Part shown: piece by piece, positions 36,624 to 46,700 of the stretch | Layout: each line of letters opens with the position of its first letter | Numbering within the stretch: position 1 is the first letter of the stretch | NCBI GenBank assembly: GCA_031292275.1 | Contig: JARLHL010000061.1 | Location: forward strand, 23,074-87,073 | Length of the DNA: 64,000 nt | Reading direction: 5' to 3' | From: Desulfocapsaceae bacterium | GTDB taxonomy: Bacteria > Desulfobacterota > Desulfobulbia > Desulfobulbales > Desulfocapsaceae | Program-made: the position numbers and the translations under genes | The notes under the pieces: model-generated | What the model was told of the DNA's origin: nothing | Databases searched by the model: none | Seen by the model: the letters and a program-made list of their open reading frames with translations, nothing else

Positions 36624-37673
36624 ATGACACACTGGAAAGCAATATTACAGGACAGCATTACCACATATTCGGCCCTGCAGAAACATTTGGATTGCAATAA
36701 TACAGCATTGAAGGAAGTAATAGCAAACTTTCCGATGCGTATAAATCCATATTTTTTAAATCTGATCAAAACCCCCCACGACCCTCTCTGGAAACAGTCC
36801 GTTCCCGACCCGGCGGAACTGGACGATGCAATCTGTATTGACGATCCCCTGGATGAAGAAAACCTCAGCCCAGTGCCCAATCTCGTCCATCGGTATCCCG
36901 ACCGGGCCCTGTTTCTGGTCACCAATCAATGCGCGATGTACTGCCGGTTCTGTACCCGTAAACGCAAAGTCGGAACCAGCAGAATGTGCATCTCCGCCGA
37001 CACCATCAATGCCGGTCTCGACTATCTGACCAAGACTCCGGAAATCAAGGACGTGCTGATCTCCGGCGGAGATCCCCTTCTGCTGGACGATGAGGTGATC
37101 GATACGCTCCTGCTCAATTTGCGTAAAATTCCCTCCATCGAGGTAATCCGGATCGGGACCCGGGTACCCTGCAGCCTGCCTATGCGGATCACCGGACGGC
37201 TTGTTGCCATCCTCCGGAAATATCATCCGCTCTATATCAATACCCATTTCAATCACCCTGCGGAAATCACGCCGGAGGCGACCAGGGCCTGCGCCCTGCT
37301 GGCAGACAGCGGCATCCCGCTGGGTTGCCAGACGGTTCTTCTCAGAGGCATCAACGACGATCCTGCTGTCATTCTGGCACTGATGCGAGGGCTTCTGCGC
37401 ATCAGGGTCAAGCCCTATTACCTCTTCCAGGCCGATCTGACCCGCGGCACCAACCATTTCCGCACCCATACAGACACAGGCGTCGCAATTCTTCGCCATC
37501 TGATCGGCAAGATCTCGGGCATGGCAATCCCCACTTTAGCCCTGGATGCCCCGGGCGGAAAAGGGAAGATTCCCCTTTCTCCGGATTTCATCCTGGAACG
37601 GGGAAAGAACTTGATATTCAACAGCTATTGTGGCAAGGTCTGTACCTATCCTGAAGCAGGGGAGGCATTCTAA
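36624..37673 (+). CDS. kamA: KamA-family radical SAM protein (lysine 2,3-aminomutase-like)
   Basis: 349 residues. The radical SAM cluster motif CAMYCRFC (about 102-109) sits in the KamA-typical VTNQCAMYCRFCTRKRK context. The PLP lysine is in DAPGGKGK (about 311-318). Aspartates equal to those that grip the lysine side-chain amine in the clostridial enzyme are present in FQADL and LDAPGG, favouring a basic substrate over glutamate. The C-terminal zinc-cysteine domain of full-length aminomutases (about 416 residues) is missing. It would make beta-lysine (osmolyte precursor). No ablB acetyltransferase lies nearby, so the role is inferred. Divergent from malic enzyme. Confidence 0.85.
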   Translation: MTHWKAILQDSITTYSALQKHLDCNNTALKEVIANFPMRINPYFLNLIKTPHDPLWKQSVPDPAELDDAICIDDPLDEENLSPVPNLVHRYPDRALFLVTNQCAMYCRFCTRKRKVGTSRMCISADTINAGLDYLTKTPEIKDVLISGGDPLLLDDEVIDTLLLNLRKIPSIEVIRIGTRVPCSLPMRITGRLVAILRKYHPLYINTHFNHPAEITPEATRACALLADSGIPLGCQTVLLRGINDDPAVILALMRGLLRIRVKPYYLFQADLTRGTNHFRTHTDTGVAILRHLIGKISGMAIPTLALDAPGGKGKIPLSPDFILERGKNLIFNSYCGKVCTYPEAGEAF

Positions 37674-37873
37674 ATTTCACCTTTTCAGCATCTTACATAT
37701 CATATATTCTCGCCAAACTTGCAACGTGCCCAGGAAAGACAGTATAATCAGCAGGAGATGCTGCTCCCCGGAAATCTCTCGCTACTGACGTTTACGGTAC
37801 CGGTGAAGCCCTTTGATGAAACGTACCGGGAGAAGAATCAAGGCTTTTTTTCAGGAATACCAGGCCAGACACC
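37674..37873. other. kamA to HDOD-GGDEF spacer
   Basis: 200 bases with a direct-repeat-like GTACCGG (near 37798 and 37825) but no gene. I looked for a c-di-GMP (GEMM) riboswitch because of the downstream GGDEF and did not find its conserved GCAAACC/GGGACGCAAAGC segments. Confidence 0.4.
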
Positions 37874-39424
37874 ATGGATAAAAATGCACTCCTGACAGCC
37901 GTCCTCAACTCTGAGGAACTTCCCACACTCCCGACGGTGGCCTCACGGCTTATCTCGCTCACCTCCAAAGAAGATACAACCTTGTCCGATATTGCTGACC
38001 TTGTTTCTCAGGATATTTCTCTTTCAGCAAAAATCCTCAAGGTCTCCAATTCGGCCTTCTACAGTTTTCCGCAGCAGGTCGGCTCCATCCAACAGGCAGT
38101 CTCCATACTCGGAACCAATGCGGTGCGAAGCCTGGTCCTCTCCTTTTCCTTTCTGACTATTCGATCAGGCAGGAAAACCAGTCACTTCAATTTTGAAAAA
38201 TTCTGGGAGCAGTCACTGGCCTCAGCCGTCGCCGCCAGGGCCATTCTTGAAAAGGTCAACGACGCCAATACCGAGGAAATATTCATATCCGGTCTCCTGC
38301 AGAACCTTGGGGAACTGATCTTCGCCAGGACCTTTCCGGAGGAATACGACAAAGTCCTGATCGCAATTGAGGAGGATCAGCATGACCGTATCGGCACGGA
38401 GCTCTCCATCTTCGGCGCAGACCATTGTTTTATAGGACATGAGGTGGCCAAACACTGGGGCTTCCCCCCCATTCTGCTGGTGCCTATACTCCACCACCAC
38501 GATCCTCTCTCCTATCAGGGCGACAATCAGAAGATACTGCTGACAACCAAGGCCGTTTATCTCTCAGATCTGCTGATTAATATTATTTTTTCTACGAAAC
38601 CGCAGGAATATCACAAACAGTTTAAGAGGGAGGCCAAGAAACTACTGGGACTGCGCAATGAGCAGATTGATGAGATTCTCAATGATGTGCATTCACGCAT
38701 AGATCAGGCCGGCATCTATTTCGGTCTGCAGATGGAAAACACCAAATCCGTGCAGGATATCCTGCAGGAAGCGAATATTCGTCTGAGCCTCCTGAATCTT
38801 GACTACTCCCAGATGAATAAACAGCTCATCGCCACAAAAATCGCCCTGGAAAAACTCACCAAGGAGCTGGAACAAAAAAACAAAATACTTGATAATCTCG
38901 CCAATGTCGATGGGCTGACCGAAATCTACAATCACCGGTATTTTCAAAATGCCCTCGATCAGGAGATCAACAGATGCAATCGCAACGAGGGATATATTGC
39001 CCTCTTGCTCATCGATATCGATCACTTTAAAAAATTCAACGATACCCACGGCCATCAGATTGGGGACTTGATTCTGAAAAAATTTGCCACGGTGCTGAAG
39101 ACAAATCTGCGGAAATACGATATCCTTGCCCGCTATGGCGGAGAAGAATTCGTCATCATTCTCCCGGAAACGGACAGCCAGGGCGGGCTCCTGACCGCAG
39201 AAAAACTGAGGGGGGCCATTGAAAACACGGTCTTTGAAGAAAATCATCAGATCTACCATGTTACAGCGAGTTTTGGCCTCGCCAGCAGCAGACCGGCAAT
39301 CGAAGACAATTTTTCCAAGAGTCATTTCATAACGATGGCAGACACAGCCCTCTATGATGCGAAGAATCAGGGGCGTAATCGTGTCGCACTCTTCACACCT
39401 AAAAAGAAATGGTTTAAATTCTAA
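37874..39424 (+). CDS. HDOD-GGDEF diguanylate cyclase
   Basis: 516 residues. An N-terminal HDOD domain (about 10-215), a coiled-coil linker (about 275-340; NIRLSLLNLDYSQMNKQLIATK) and a GGDEF domain (about 345-505). The active site reads GGEEF (about 421-425) in RYGGEEFVIILPE, so it should be catalytic. RKYD just ahead is an RxxD inhibitory (I) site, so product feedback is expected. It makes cyclic di-GMP in response to whatever the HDOD part senses. No membrane segment. It sits 68 bases ahead of a DUF6901-like gene, which is likely co-transcribed. Confidence 0.92.
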   Translation: MDKNALLTAVLNSEELPTLPTVASRLISLTSKEDTTLSDIADLVSQDISLSAKILKVSNSAFYSFPQQVGSIQQAVSILGTNAVRSLVLSFSFLTIRSGRKTSHFNFEKFWEQSLASAVAARAILEKVNDANTEEIFISGLLQNLGELIFARTFPEEYDKVLIAIEEDQHDRIGTELSIFGADHCFIGHEVAKHWGFPPILLVPILHHHDPLSYQGDNQKILLTTKAVYLSDLLINIIFSTKPQEYHKQFKREAKKLLGLRNEQIDEILNDVHSRIDQAGIYFGLQMENTKSVQDILQEANIRLSLLNLDYSQMNKQLIATKIALEKLTKELEQKNKILDNLANVDGLTEIYNHRYFQNALDQEINRCNRNEGYIALLLIDIDHFKKFNDTHGHQIGDLILKKFATVLKTNLRKYDILARYGGEEFVIILPETDSQGGLLTAEKLRGAIENTVFEENHQIYHVTASFGLASSRPAIEDNFSKSHFITMADTALYDAKNQGRNRVALFTPKKKWFKF

Positions 39425-39492
39425 AGGAGCTTTACGATAAAAACCTTCTTGGCAGGCATCCGACTCTCACAAAGACTATCAGGCTGAAGAGC

Positions 39493-40200
39493 ATGAATAC
39501 TCCCGATATCACCTATAAATATTGTTTTGATTTCCCAAACGGGATGAAAAAGCGGTTTTTTATTCAGCTGGACGGCAGAACACTTCTTTTTAAACCGACC
39601 GTGCATACCCGCCCCGACTGGACAGATCTGGCTAACGATCAATGCTGCTGCTGCACCCTGAAGGATGTCTCCTCCTGCCCCATTGCGGTCAATATTGCTG
39701 AACTTGTGACGTCCTTCAAGGACACCGTCTCCCACGAATCCTGTACAGTCTCCTGCATCACTGCCGAGAGAACAGTCACCAAGACCACACTCGTTCAGGA
39801 CGGACTGAGTTCAATCATGGGTATCATCATGGCCACCAGCGGCTGCCCGACCATGGATATCCTCAAGCCCATGGCCAGATTTCATCTGCCCTTTGCATCG
39901 GTCGATGAAGCGACGTTCCGCTCCATTTCCGTGTATCTCATGCGCCAGTATTTTACATACCAGCAGGGCGGGACCAGCGATTTCTATCTGAAAAACGTCA
40001 AGTCGTACTATCAGGAAATCGAAAACGTCAACCAGGGGATATTAGACAGAATCAAACATGCCTCGCAACGTGATGCCGACCGCAATGCCATCGTCATCCT
40101 CAATGCCCTGGCCCAGATACTTCATATGGAAATAGACGACGACCTGCGTTCGCTCCGGGGCATATTCTTTCCGGAGACCCGGGAGGACAGCGGGATTTAG
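39493..40200 (+). CDS. conserved protein, DUF6901-like, function unknown
   Basis: 235 residues, no membrane segment or signal. A cysteine cluster near the N-terminus (CCCCTLKDVSSCPIA, about 51-65) looks like a metal site. The middle block TSGCPTMDILKPMARFHLPFAS is distinctive and, from memory, typical of the DUF6901 proteins of sulfate reducers; this assignment was not checked by search. Downstream of the HDOD-GGDEF gene on the same strand, which suggests a signalling link. Convergent with priA, with 3 bases between the stops. Confidence 0.65.
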   Translation: MNTPDITYKYCFDFPNGMKKRFFIQLDGRTLLFKPTVHTRPDWTDLANDQCCCCTLKDVSSCPIAVNIAELVTSFKDTVSHESCTVSCITAERTVTKTTLVQDGLSSIMGIIMATSGCPTMDILKPMARFHLPFASVDEATFRSISVYLMRQYFTYQQGGTSDFYLKNVKSYYQEIENVNQGILDRIKHASQRDADRNAIVILNALAQILHMEIDDDLRSLRGIFFPETREDSGI

Positions 40201-40203
40201 GGA

Positions 40204-42732
40204 TCACATCATGTTCTCAGGGTCGACATCGACGGATATGCGGGTATCTCCGCCGGCTTTGGCCATCTCCGCGATGCCGGCGCAGACCTGGTGGAGTTCG
40301 TCAAGCCGCTCTCCCTTCAACAGGACTTGCCAGCGATAGCGGTCACACAGCCTTTCCAAAGGGGCCGGCGCCGGTCCCAGGACCTCAAGCGCTGCCTGGG
40401 ATATCCTGCTCATCCCCTTTATCGTCTCCCGGCAACGCATCGCCACAAGTTCCGCCGTCTTCCTGACCTCAGACTCGCCCTCGCCATGGATCAGAAACGC
40501 TATCAGACGAACAAAGGGCGGAAAACGCGGCTGTCTCCTGATCGTCAGCTCATGTTCATACAATTCCTCATACTGATGGTTTCTGGCAAAGACGATGGAA
40601 TAATGGTCGGGTTGCATGGTCTGGACGATGACCCGGCCCGGACGGTCTCCCCGACCGGCCCTCCCGGTCACCTGCGAGATGAGCTGGAAGGTCCTCTCCG
40701 CCGCCCGGAAATCAGGCATATTGAGGCCGCCGTCCGCCCAGGCCACCCCTACCAGCGTCACATGGGGGAAATGGTGGCCTTTGGCGATCATCTGAGTCCC
40801 GATCAGGATATCGATCTCATTATTGTACATGGACTTCAACACCTGCAGAAATTTCTTCCTGTCGGTGGCCGTATCGGAATCCAGCCGGGCGATCCGCGCT
40901 TCCGGAAAGAGTGTGCGTGCCTCCTCTTCGATCCTCTCGGTACCGAATCCCATAGGGACAAGAGTTTCCGATCTGCATGTGCCGCAGACCAGCTTATCGG
41001 TGACACTGTAACCGCAGTAATGACAGACCAGCCGTTGCTTTTTTTTATGAAAGACGAGCGAGACATGACAGTGCGTGCAGGCAACGGGGGTCCCGCAGGC
41101 CTGGCAGAGCAGGGAGGCTGAGAACCCGCGCCGGTTCAGCAGAAGCAGACTCTGCTCCTTTCGGGCAAGATTTTTCGCCAGTGCCTCCCTGAGCTCACTG
41201 TGAAAAATGCATTTTGGTTGGGCCGCCTTTTTCCGCAAATCCACAATGGTGACTACAGGCATGGAGCGTCCCTCCACCCGCCTGGCCAGCCTCAACAGGG
41301 CATATTTTCCCGTCATCGCATGGTAATAGCTGGTAACAGAGGGGGTCGCCGAGCCCAGTATCACAACCGCATTATGGTTGCGGGCCCGCAAGACCGCCAA
41401 ATCCCTGCCATGATAGCGCAGTGAATCGTCCTGTTTATATCCCGGATCATGCTCCTCATCAACCACGATCAAACCGGGATCGGCAAGCGGTGCAAAGATC
41501 GCCGACCGGGCACCAATGACAATTTTCGCCTTGCCGGACGCAGCCAGGGACCACTGGTCAAAACGCTCACCGGCCGAGAGTCCTGAATGCAGCAAGACAA
41601 CCTGATCCCCGAAACGCGATACAAAATGGGACTCGAGCTGGGTGGCCAGGGCAATCTCCGGGACCAGCACCAGGACGTCCCTCCCTCTCTTCAGGGTCTT
41701 TTCAGCAGCCTGCAGGTACACCTCCGTTTTTCCGGATCCGGTAACCCCGTAGAGCAGAAAGGGTTGAAACTGCCCAGCGTCTATGGCTGCAGAAATTTTG
41801 ACTACCGTCTCCTGCTGCTCGTCGGTCAGCCTTTCCGGGCGAGGAAAGTGGGCAAGCTGGCTGCCGAAGGGATTCCGAAACACCCTGGTGGCGCCCCGCA
41901 TGATCAGTTTTTTTCCCAGCAGCGCCGGCAGGGCCGCAGCCGAACCGTGATAGGCCTTGAGCAGCTCCTGCCGCGGGACCAACGGGTTTCCGGATTCCCG
42001 GCCAAGTATCAGCAGAACGCCAAGGGTCTTGGCCTCTGATTTTTTCAAGGGTCCGGGCAGCTCCTTTTGCAAATATTCGGTAAGACTATCAAGGGCCTGC
42101 AAGGTATGCAGGCCGCAATCAGGAGGGAGTAAGATGCCGGGCGCAAGCGAATAGCAGGTCTCTTCCTTTTGCCGGATGCCATCCTTACGCACCTCGTGGG
42201 AGATCATAATCTGGCCGAGACCCAAGAGTTCCCTGATCACCTTCTTCTGCTTTTTATCACCCAGGAGTTTCTTGCTGGCGCTGGCAGTGAGACTCCCTTT
42301 GACAAGCAAATCCGGTAGCCAGGCCGGCTCAGGCAGAGAGGCATGCTGCCAAAAGGCCAACTGTTCACGACCGGCGTCAGTGAGAAGAATTTTTTTTTCA
42401 CTTCCAGGATTCAGGCCCCCCGGCAAGGCGGTTTTTATGACCTCGCCCAGGGGATAATGATAATAGCCTGCAATCCAGCGAAAAAAAGGAATGATATTAG
42501 GGTGAAAAAGCGGCAGCCTGTCCAGAACCTCTATCACGGGCTTGAGGATATAATCAACGTCTTCGTTAGGGAGTTCAGCCAGCACATAGCCGGTCAGCTG
42601 CCGCCCACCGAGGGGAACAAGCACCCTCTTTCCGACCAGGCAGTGATCGGAAAGAAGGTGTTCTTCAGGGACAAAGAGATACGATAGCGTCTGCGAAAGC
42701 GGCGCAGCAACAGCCACCTCCAGACGGATCAT
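40204..42732 (-). CDS. priA: primosomal helicase PriA
   Basis: 842 residues. A 3'-DNA-binding domain and winged helix lead to the DEAH helicase core (Walker A YGVTGSGKTEVYL at about 330; DEEH in IVVDEEHDPGYK). The zinc-binding insert has eight cysteines (CQACG, CTHC, CHYCG, CGTC, about 548-590). It restarts stalled forks by reloading DnaB and interacts with SSB's tail; both partners are in this window. Its start overlaps the galU stop by 4 bases. Confidence 0.96.
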   Translation of the reverse strand: MIRLEVAVAAPLSQTLSYLFVPEEHLLSDHCLVGKRVLVPLGGRQLTGYVLAELPNEDVDYILKPVIEVLDRLPLFHPNIIPFFRWIAGYYHYPLGEVIKTALPGGLNPGSEKKILLTDAGREQLAFWQHASLPEPAWLPDLLVKGSLTASASKKLLGDKKQKKVIRELLGLGQIMISHEVRKDGIRQKEETCYSLAPGILLPPDCGLHTLQALDSLTEYLQKELPGPLKKSEAKTLGVLLILGRESGNPLVPRQELLKAYHGSAAALPALLGKKLIMRGATRVFRNPFGSQLAHFPRPERLTDEQQETVVKISAAIDAGQFQPFLLYGVTGSGKTEVYLQAAEKTLKRGRDVLVLVPEIALATQLESHFVSRFGDQVVLLHSGLSAGERFDQWSLAASGKAKIVIGARSAIFAPLADPGLIVVDEEHDPGYKQDDSLRYHGRDLAVLRARNHNAVVILGSATPSVTSYYHAMTGKYALLRLARRVEGRSMPVVTIVDLRKKAAQPKCIFHSELREALAKNLARKEQSLLLLNRRGFSASLLCQACGTPVACTHCHVSLVFHKKKQRLVCHYCGYSVTDKLVCGTCRSETLVPMGFGTERIEEEARTLFPEARIARLDSDTATDRKKFLQVLKSMYNNEIDILIGTQMIAKGHHFPHVTLVGVAWADGGLNMPDFRAAERTFQLISQVTGRAGRGDRPGRVIVQTMQPDHYSIVFARNHQYEELYEHELTIRRQPRFPPFVRLIAFLIHGEGESEVRKTAELVAMRCRETIKGMSRISQAALEVLGPAPAPLERLCDRYRWQVLLKGERLDELHQVCAGIAEMAKAGGDTRISVDVDPENMM

Positions 42733-43601
42733 AGAGCGGCGACGACTTCTTTAAGATGCTCTTTGAACTCCTTGCCCAACTCCGTATGCCGGATTCCGTA
42801 GGCGACATTGGCCTTCAGATAACCGAGCTTATCCCCTGCATCGAATCGAATCCCGTTGAATTCATAGGCATACATGGCCCGTTTTTTTGTCAGGGCCAAC
42901 AGCGCATCGGTGAGCTGGATTTCACCGCCATGGCCGGGGGTGGTCTTGCTGAGCAGATCGAAGACCTCCGGCATGAGGATGTACCTGCCGATAATCGCCA
43001 TATCGGCATCCGTGGTTCCGGGAGCAGGTTTCTCAACCATCCTCGTTACCTGGAGGGTCCGCTCCCGGTCGGTCTTTTCTCCCTCTACGATTCCGTATTG
43101 ATAGGTCTGGTTCAGGGGAACCCGCTGCACCGCAACGATGGATTCATTGACTTCATCATAGAGATCAAGCATCTGCTTGGCACAGGGGACCTTGCTGAGG
43201 ACCAAGTCGTCGCCGAGGACCACCATAAAGGGTTCGTCACCGATGACATGCCGGGCAGTCCATATGGCGTGTCCGAGCCCCAGGGGTTTCTTCTGACGAA
43301 CCGAAACGATGTCGATCAGGTTGGATATCATGTTCAGTTCCTCCCCCAAGACGACCTTCTTTTTCTCCCGCAGGACGGCATCCAGATGATAGTTATAGTC
43401 GAAATGATTTTCTATCGCCGACTTTCCTTCACTGGTCACAAATATTATCTGCTCTATGCCCGATGCAACCACCTCTTCGACGATGTACTGAATGGTTGGC
43501 CGGTCAACGATGGTCAGCATTTCTTTGGGGATGGCCTTAGTGGCCGGAAGAAATCGTGTACCGAGCCCGGCAACGGGGATAACAGCCTTACGTACCTTCA
43601 T
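42729..43601 (-). CDS. galU: UTP-glucose-1-phosphate uridylyltransferase
   Basis: 290 residues. Nucleotidyltransferase with GLGTRFLPATKAIPKEML at about 12-29, PTIQYIVEE and MVEKPAPG. It makes UDP-glucose for envelope polysaccharides. An RBS-type GAGGAGA lies upstream of the ATG (minus strand gagaggaga). It leads a two-gene unit with priA (ATGA-type 4-base overlap) and is divergent from hrpA with a 107-base spacer. Confidence 0.95.
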   Translation of the reverse strand: MKVRKAVIPVAGLGTRFLPATKAIPKEMLTIVDRPTIQYIVEEVVASGIEQIIFVTSEGKSAIENHFDYNYHLDAVLREKKKVVLGEELNMISNLIDIVSVRQKKPLGLGHAIWTARHVIGDEPFMVVLGDDLVLSKVPCAKQMLDLYDEVNESIVAVQRVPLNQTYQYGIVEGEKTDRERTLQVTRMVEKPAPGTTDADMAIIGRYILMPEVFDLLSKTTPGHGGEIQLTDALLALTKKRAMYAYEFNGIRFDAGDKLGYLKANVAYGIRHTELGKEFKEHLKEVVAAL

Positions 43602-43708
43602 AGACGTCTCCTCTTTTTCAATGACAGAAAAAGCATAAGTGTGTTATTAACATCCTACAGAAATTACAAAAACATACCACAAACATATCTGAATTTCACT
43701 CCTTTTTC

Positions 43709-46700
43709 ATGCATACATCATCCCCGGAAAATCTTCCGGTCATGTCCTATCGAGACGAAATCATACGTCTCTTAAAAACGGAACAGGTCATAATAATCGC
43801 TGGCGACACCGGTTCCGGCAAGACCACCCGACTGCCGCAGTTCTGTCTTGAGGCCTTTTCGGAAAAAACGCCGCTGATCGGCTGCACCCAGCCTCGCCGG
43901 GTGGCGGCGACCTCCATCGCCAGCCGGGTCAGCGAAGAACTCGGGCCTCTCGGAGACATCGTCGGCTATAAAATCCGTTTCCATGACCAGACCACGGAAA
44001 AGACCCGGGTCAAATTCATGACCGACGGCGTGCTGCTGGCCGAAACCATACATGATCCCCTCCTGAAAAGATACGGGGTTATTATCCTGGATGAGGCCCA
44101 TGAGCGGAGTCTCAATATCGATTTCCTTTTAGGCCTTTTAAAGAGCATCCTCACCAAACGCCCCGAGCTGAAGCTGATAGTCACCTCGGCCACCATCGAT
44201 ACGTCGGCCTTTTCCAAGCATTTTTCAGATGCCCCCATTGTCCGGATCATAGGAAGGACCTACCCGGTCGAACTCAGGTATCAGCCGGTTCCCGACGACC
44301 AGTTTGACGAAAAGGACGGCTATATTGAGCACTGCGTCAAGACTATCGTCGATCTCTATATGACCGAACCGCCCGGAGATATCCTGGCCTTTCTGCCCAC
44401 TGAGCGGGATATCCGCACCTGCTGCGATCTTCTTGCCGAACAACTCAGCGATGCGGTCGTCCTGCCGATGTTCGGCAGACTGCAGGCCGCCGAACAGAGA
44501 CGGATTTTCAGTCAGTTCAAAGAAACCAAGATCGTGGTGGCAACCAATGTGGCCGAGACCTCCATCACCGTCCCCGGCATCCGATATGTGGTCGATTCAG
44601 GCCTGGCCAGGATATCCACCTATAACGTCCGCTCGAAGACCACCAGCCTGCCGGTGACCAGAATCTCCAGGGCCAGCTGCGACCAGAGAAAGGGCCGCTG
44701 CGGGCGTATTGGTCCCGGCATCTGCGTCCGGCTCTATTCGGAAGAGGACTACCTGAACAGAGACGAATTCACCCTGCCGGAGATCCAGCGGTCCAATCTG
44801 GCTGAAGTCGTCCTGCGGATGATCACCCTGAACCTGGGAAACCCGCTCACATTTCCCTTTATCGACAGCCCGCATCCGGGCGCCGTCAGGGACGGTTACC
44901 GGCAGCTCACCGAACTGGGCGCCATCGATGATAACGGCACGCTGACCCGTTACGGCAGGATCATGGCCAGCTTGCCCATCGACCCCTGCATCGCCCGCAT
45001 CATCATTGAAGCAGGAAAAAACGGCAGCCTGCGGGAGGTGAGGATCATCGCCTCGGCCATCGCCATTCAGGATCCGCGCATCCGGCCTGCGGACCGGGAG
45101 AAACAGGCGGACGAAGCCCATGCCCGGTTCACCCACCCGCAATCGGACTTCCTCGCCCTTCTCAACATCTGGAAACGGTTCCACGAGGTCCAGATCCAGG
45201 TAAATTCCTGGTCTCGGCTGAAAAAATTCTGCAAGGCCAATTTCCTCTCCTTTCAACGCATGCGGGAATGGCTGGACCTGCATGAACAGATGGGCAGGAT
45301 CCTGGAACGGCATCCCGAGTTCACTGAACAATCGAGCGAGGCCTCCTATCAGGCCATCCATATGGCCTTAACCACAGGATTCCTCAGAAATATTGCCACC
45401 AGAAAAAAGGATAGAATCTATCAAGGGGCGGCAGGCCGGGAACTGATGATCTTTCCCGGTTCCCATCAATACCTCAAGAGCAGTCAGTGGATCATCGCCG
45501 CCTCCTTTATCGAGACCTCCAGGCTCTACGCCCTCACCGTCGCTGCCATCGAGCCGGAGTGGCTGGAGAGCATCGGAGGCAGTCTCTGCAAATATTCCTG
45601 GTCGCATCCGCGCTGGGAGAAGAAGACCGGTCAGGTCGTCGCCGATGAGCGGGTCAGTCTTTTCGGACTCACAATTGTCAGCGGACGCAAGATCAACTTC
45701 GGCAGGCGGGATCCGGCAAACAGGCAGGAGGCCAGAAAAATATTTATAGAATCTGCACTGATACCAGGAGAATTGGGTGGGGTGTATCCTTTTCTCCAGC
45801 ATAACCTGAGCCTGATTGCAGGCTGGCAGGATACGGAGCGCAGACTGCGTAAACGGGACATTCTGGCCAACGACCAGACTCTTTTTGCCTTTTACCATCA
45901 GAGGCTGGGAGAGGATGTCTACGATCGATTCACCCTGAACCGTTTTTTAAAGAGAGAGAAACGGCAGCTGATAATGGATAATGCGGATATCCTCCTGCGT
46001 ACCCCCCACGACAACGAGCTGGCAAATTTCCCTCCTCACCTCTCCGTCGGTTCCCTGCAGCTGAAACTTGAATACCACTTCGAACCCGGCAGCGATGAGG
46101 ATGGTGTTACAGTCAGGATCCCGCTGGCGCTGGCCCCGACGCTTAGACCCGAGGTGTTTGAATGGCTGGTCCCCGGACTGCTCCAGGAAAAGACCGTCCT
46201 TCTCTTGAAAGGACTGCCTAAGGGGATCAGAAAGCACCTTATTCCGCTTACTAATACGGTGGATATGGTCCTTGATTCAATCCAGTGCGGGCAAGGCTCC
46301 TATTATCAGGCCCTGGAACGATGTCTGTTCAAGCTCTTTAAAAAATCAATCCCCCGCAGCGAATGGCCCCAGAACCTGCCGGTCCATCTGCAGATGCGTT
46401 TTGCCCTGATTGACGACTCCGGCAAGATTGTGGCGACCGGGCGAAGTCTTCAGGATCTGGTGGCCAAGCTGGAATCATCTACAGACTTGCCGCAGAAGAA
46501 CCAGGCTCAGGCCGGGGATCAGGCCCTCTATGCCTCCTGGCAGGATCGGCTGGTGCAGGGATGGGACTTTGACGGTCTGCCCTCCCGGATTCCGCTGCTG
46601 ACCGGACAGCAGGAGGTGGTGGGATTTCTCTACTCCTGCATCCATCCCCTGCCCGAAAAAGGAGGGGCGATCATCCGTTTTGAAAAGACCCCGGAAGCGG

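Noticed and set aside
37674..37873. c-di-GMP riboswitch before the HDOD-GGDEF gene
   Set aside because: The conserved GEMM segments are absent.
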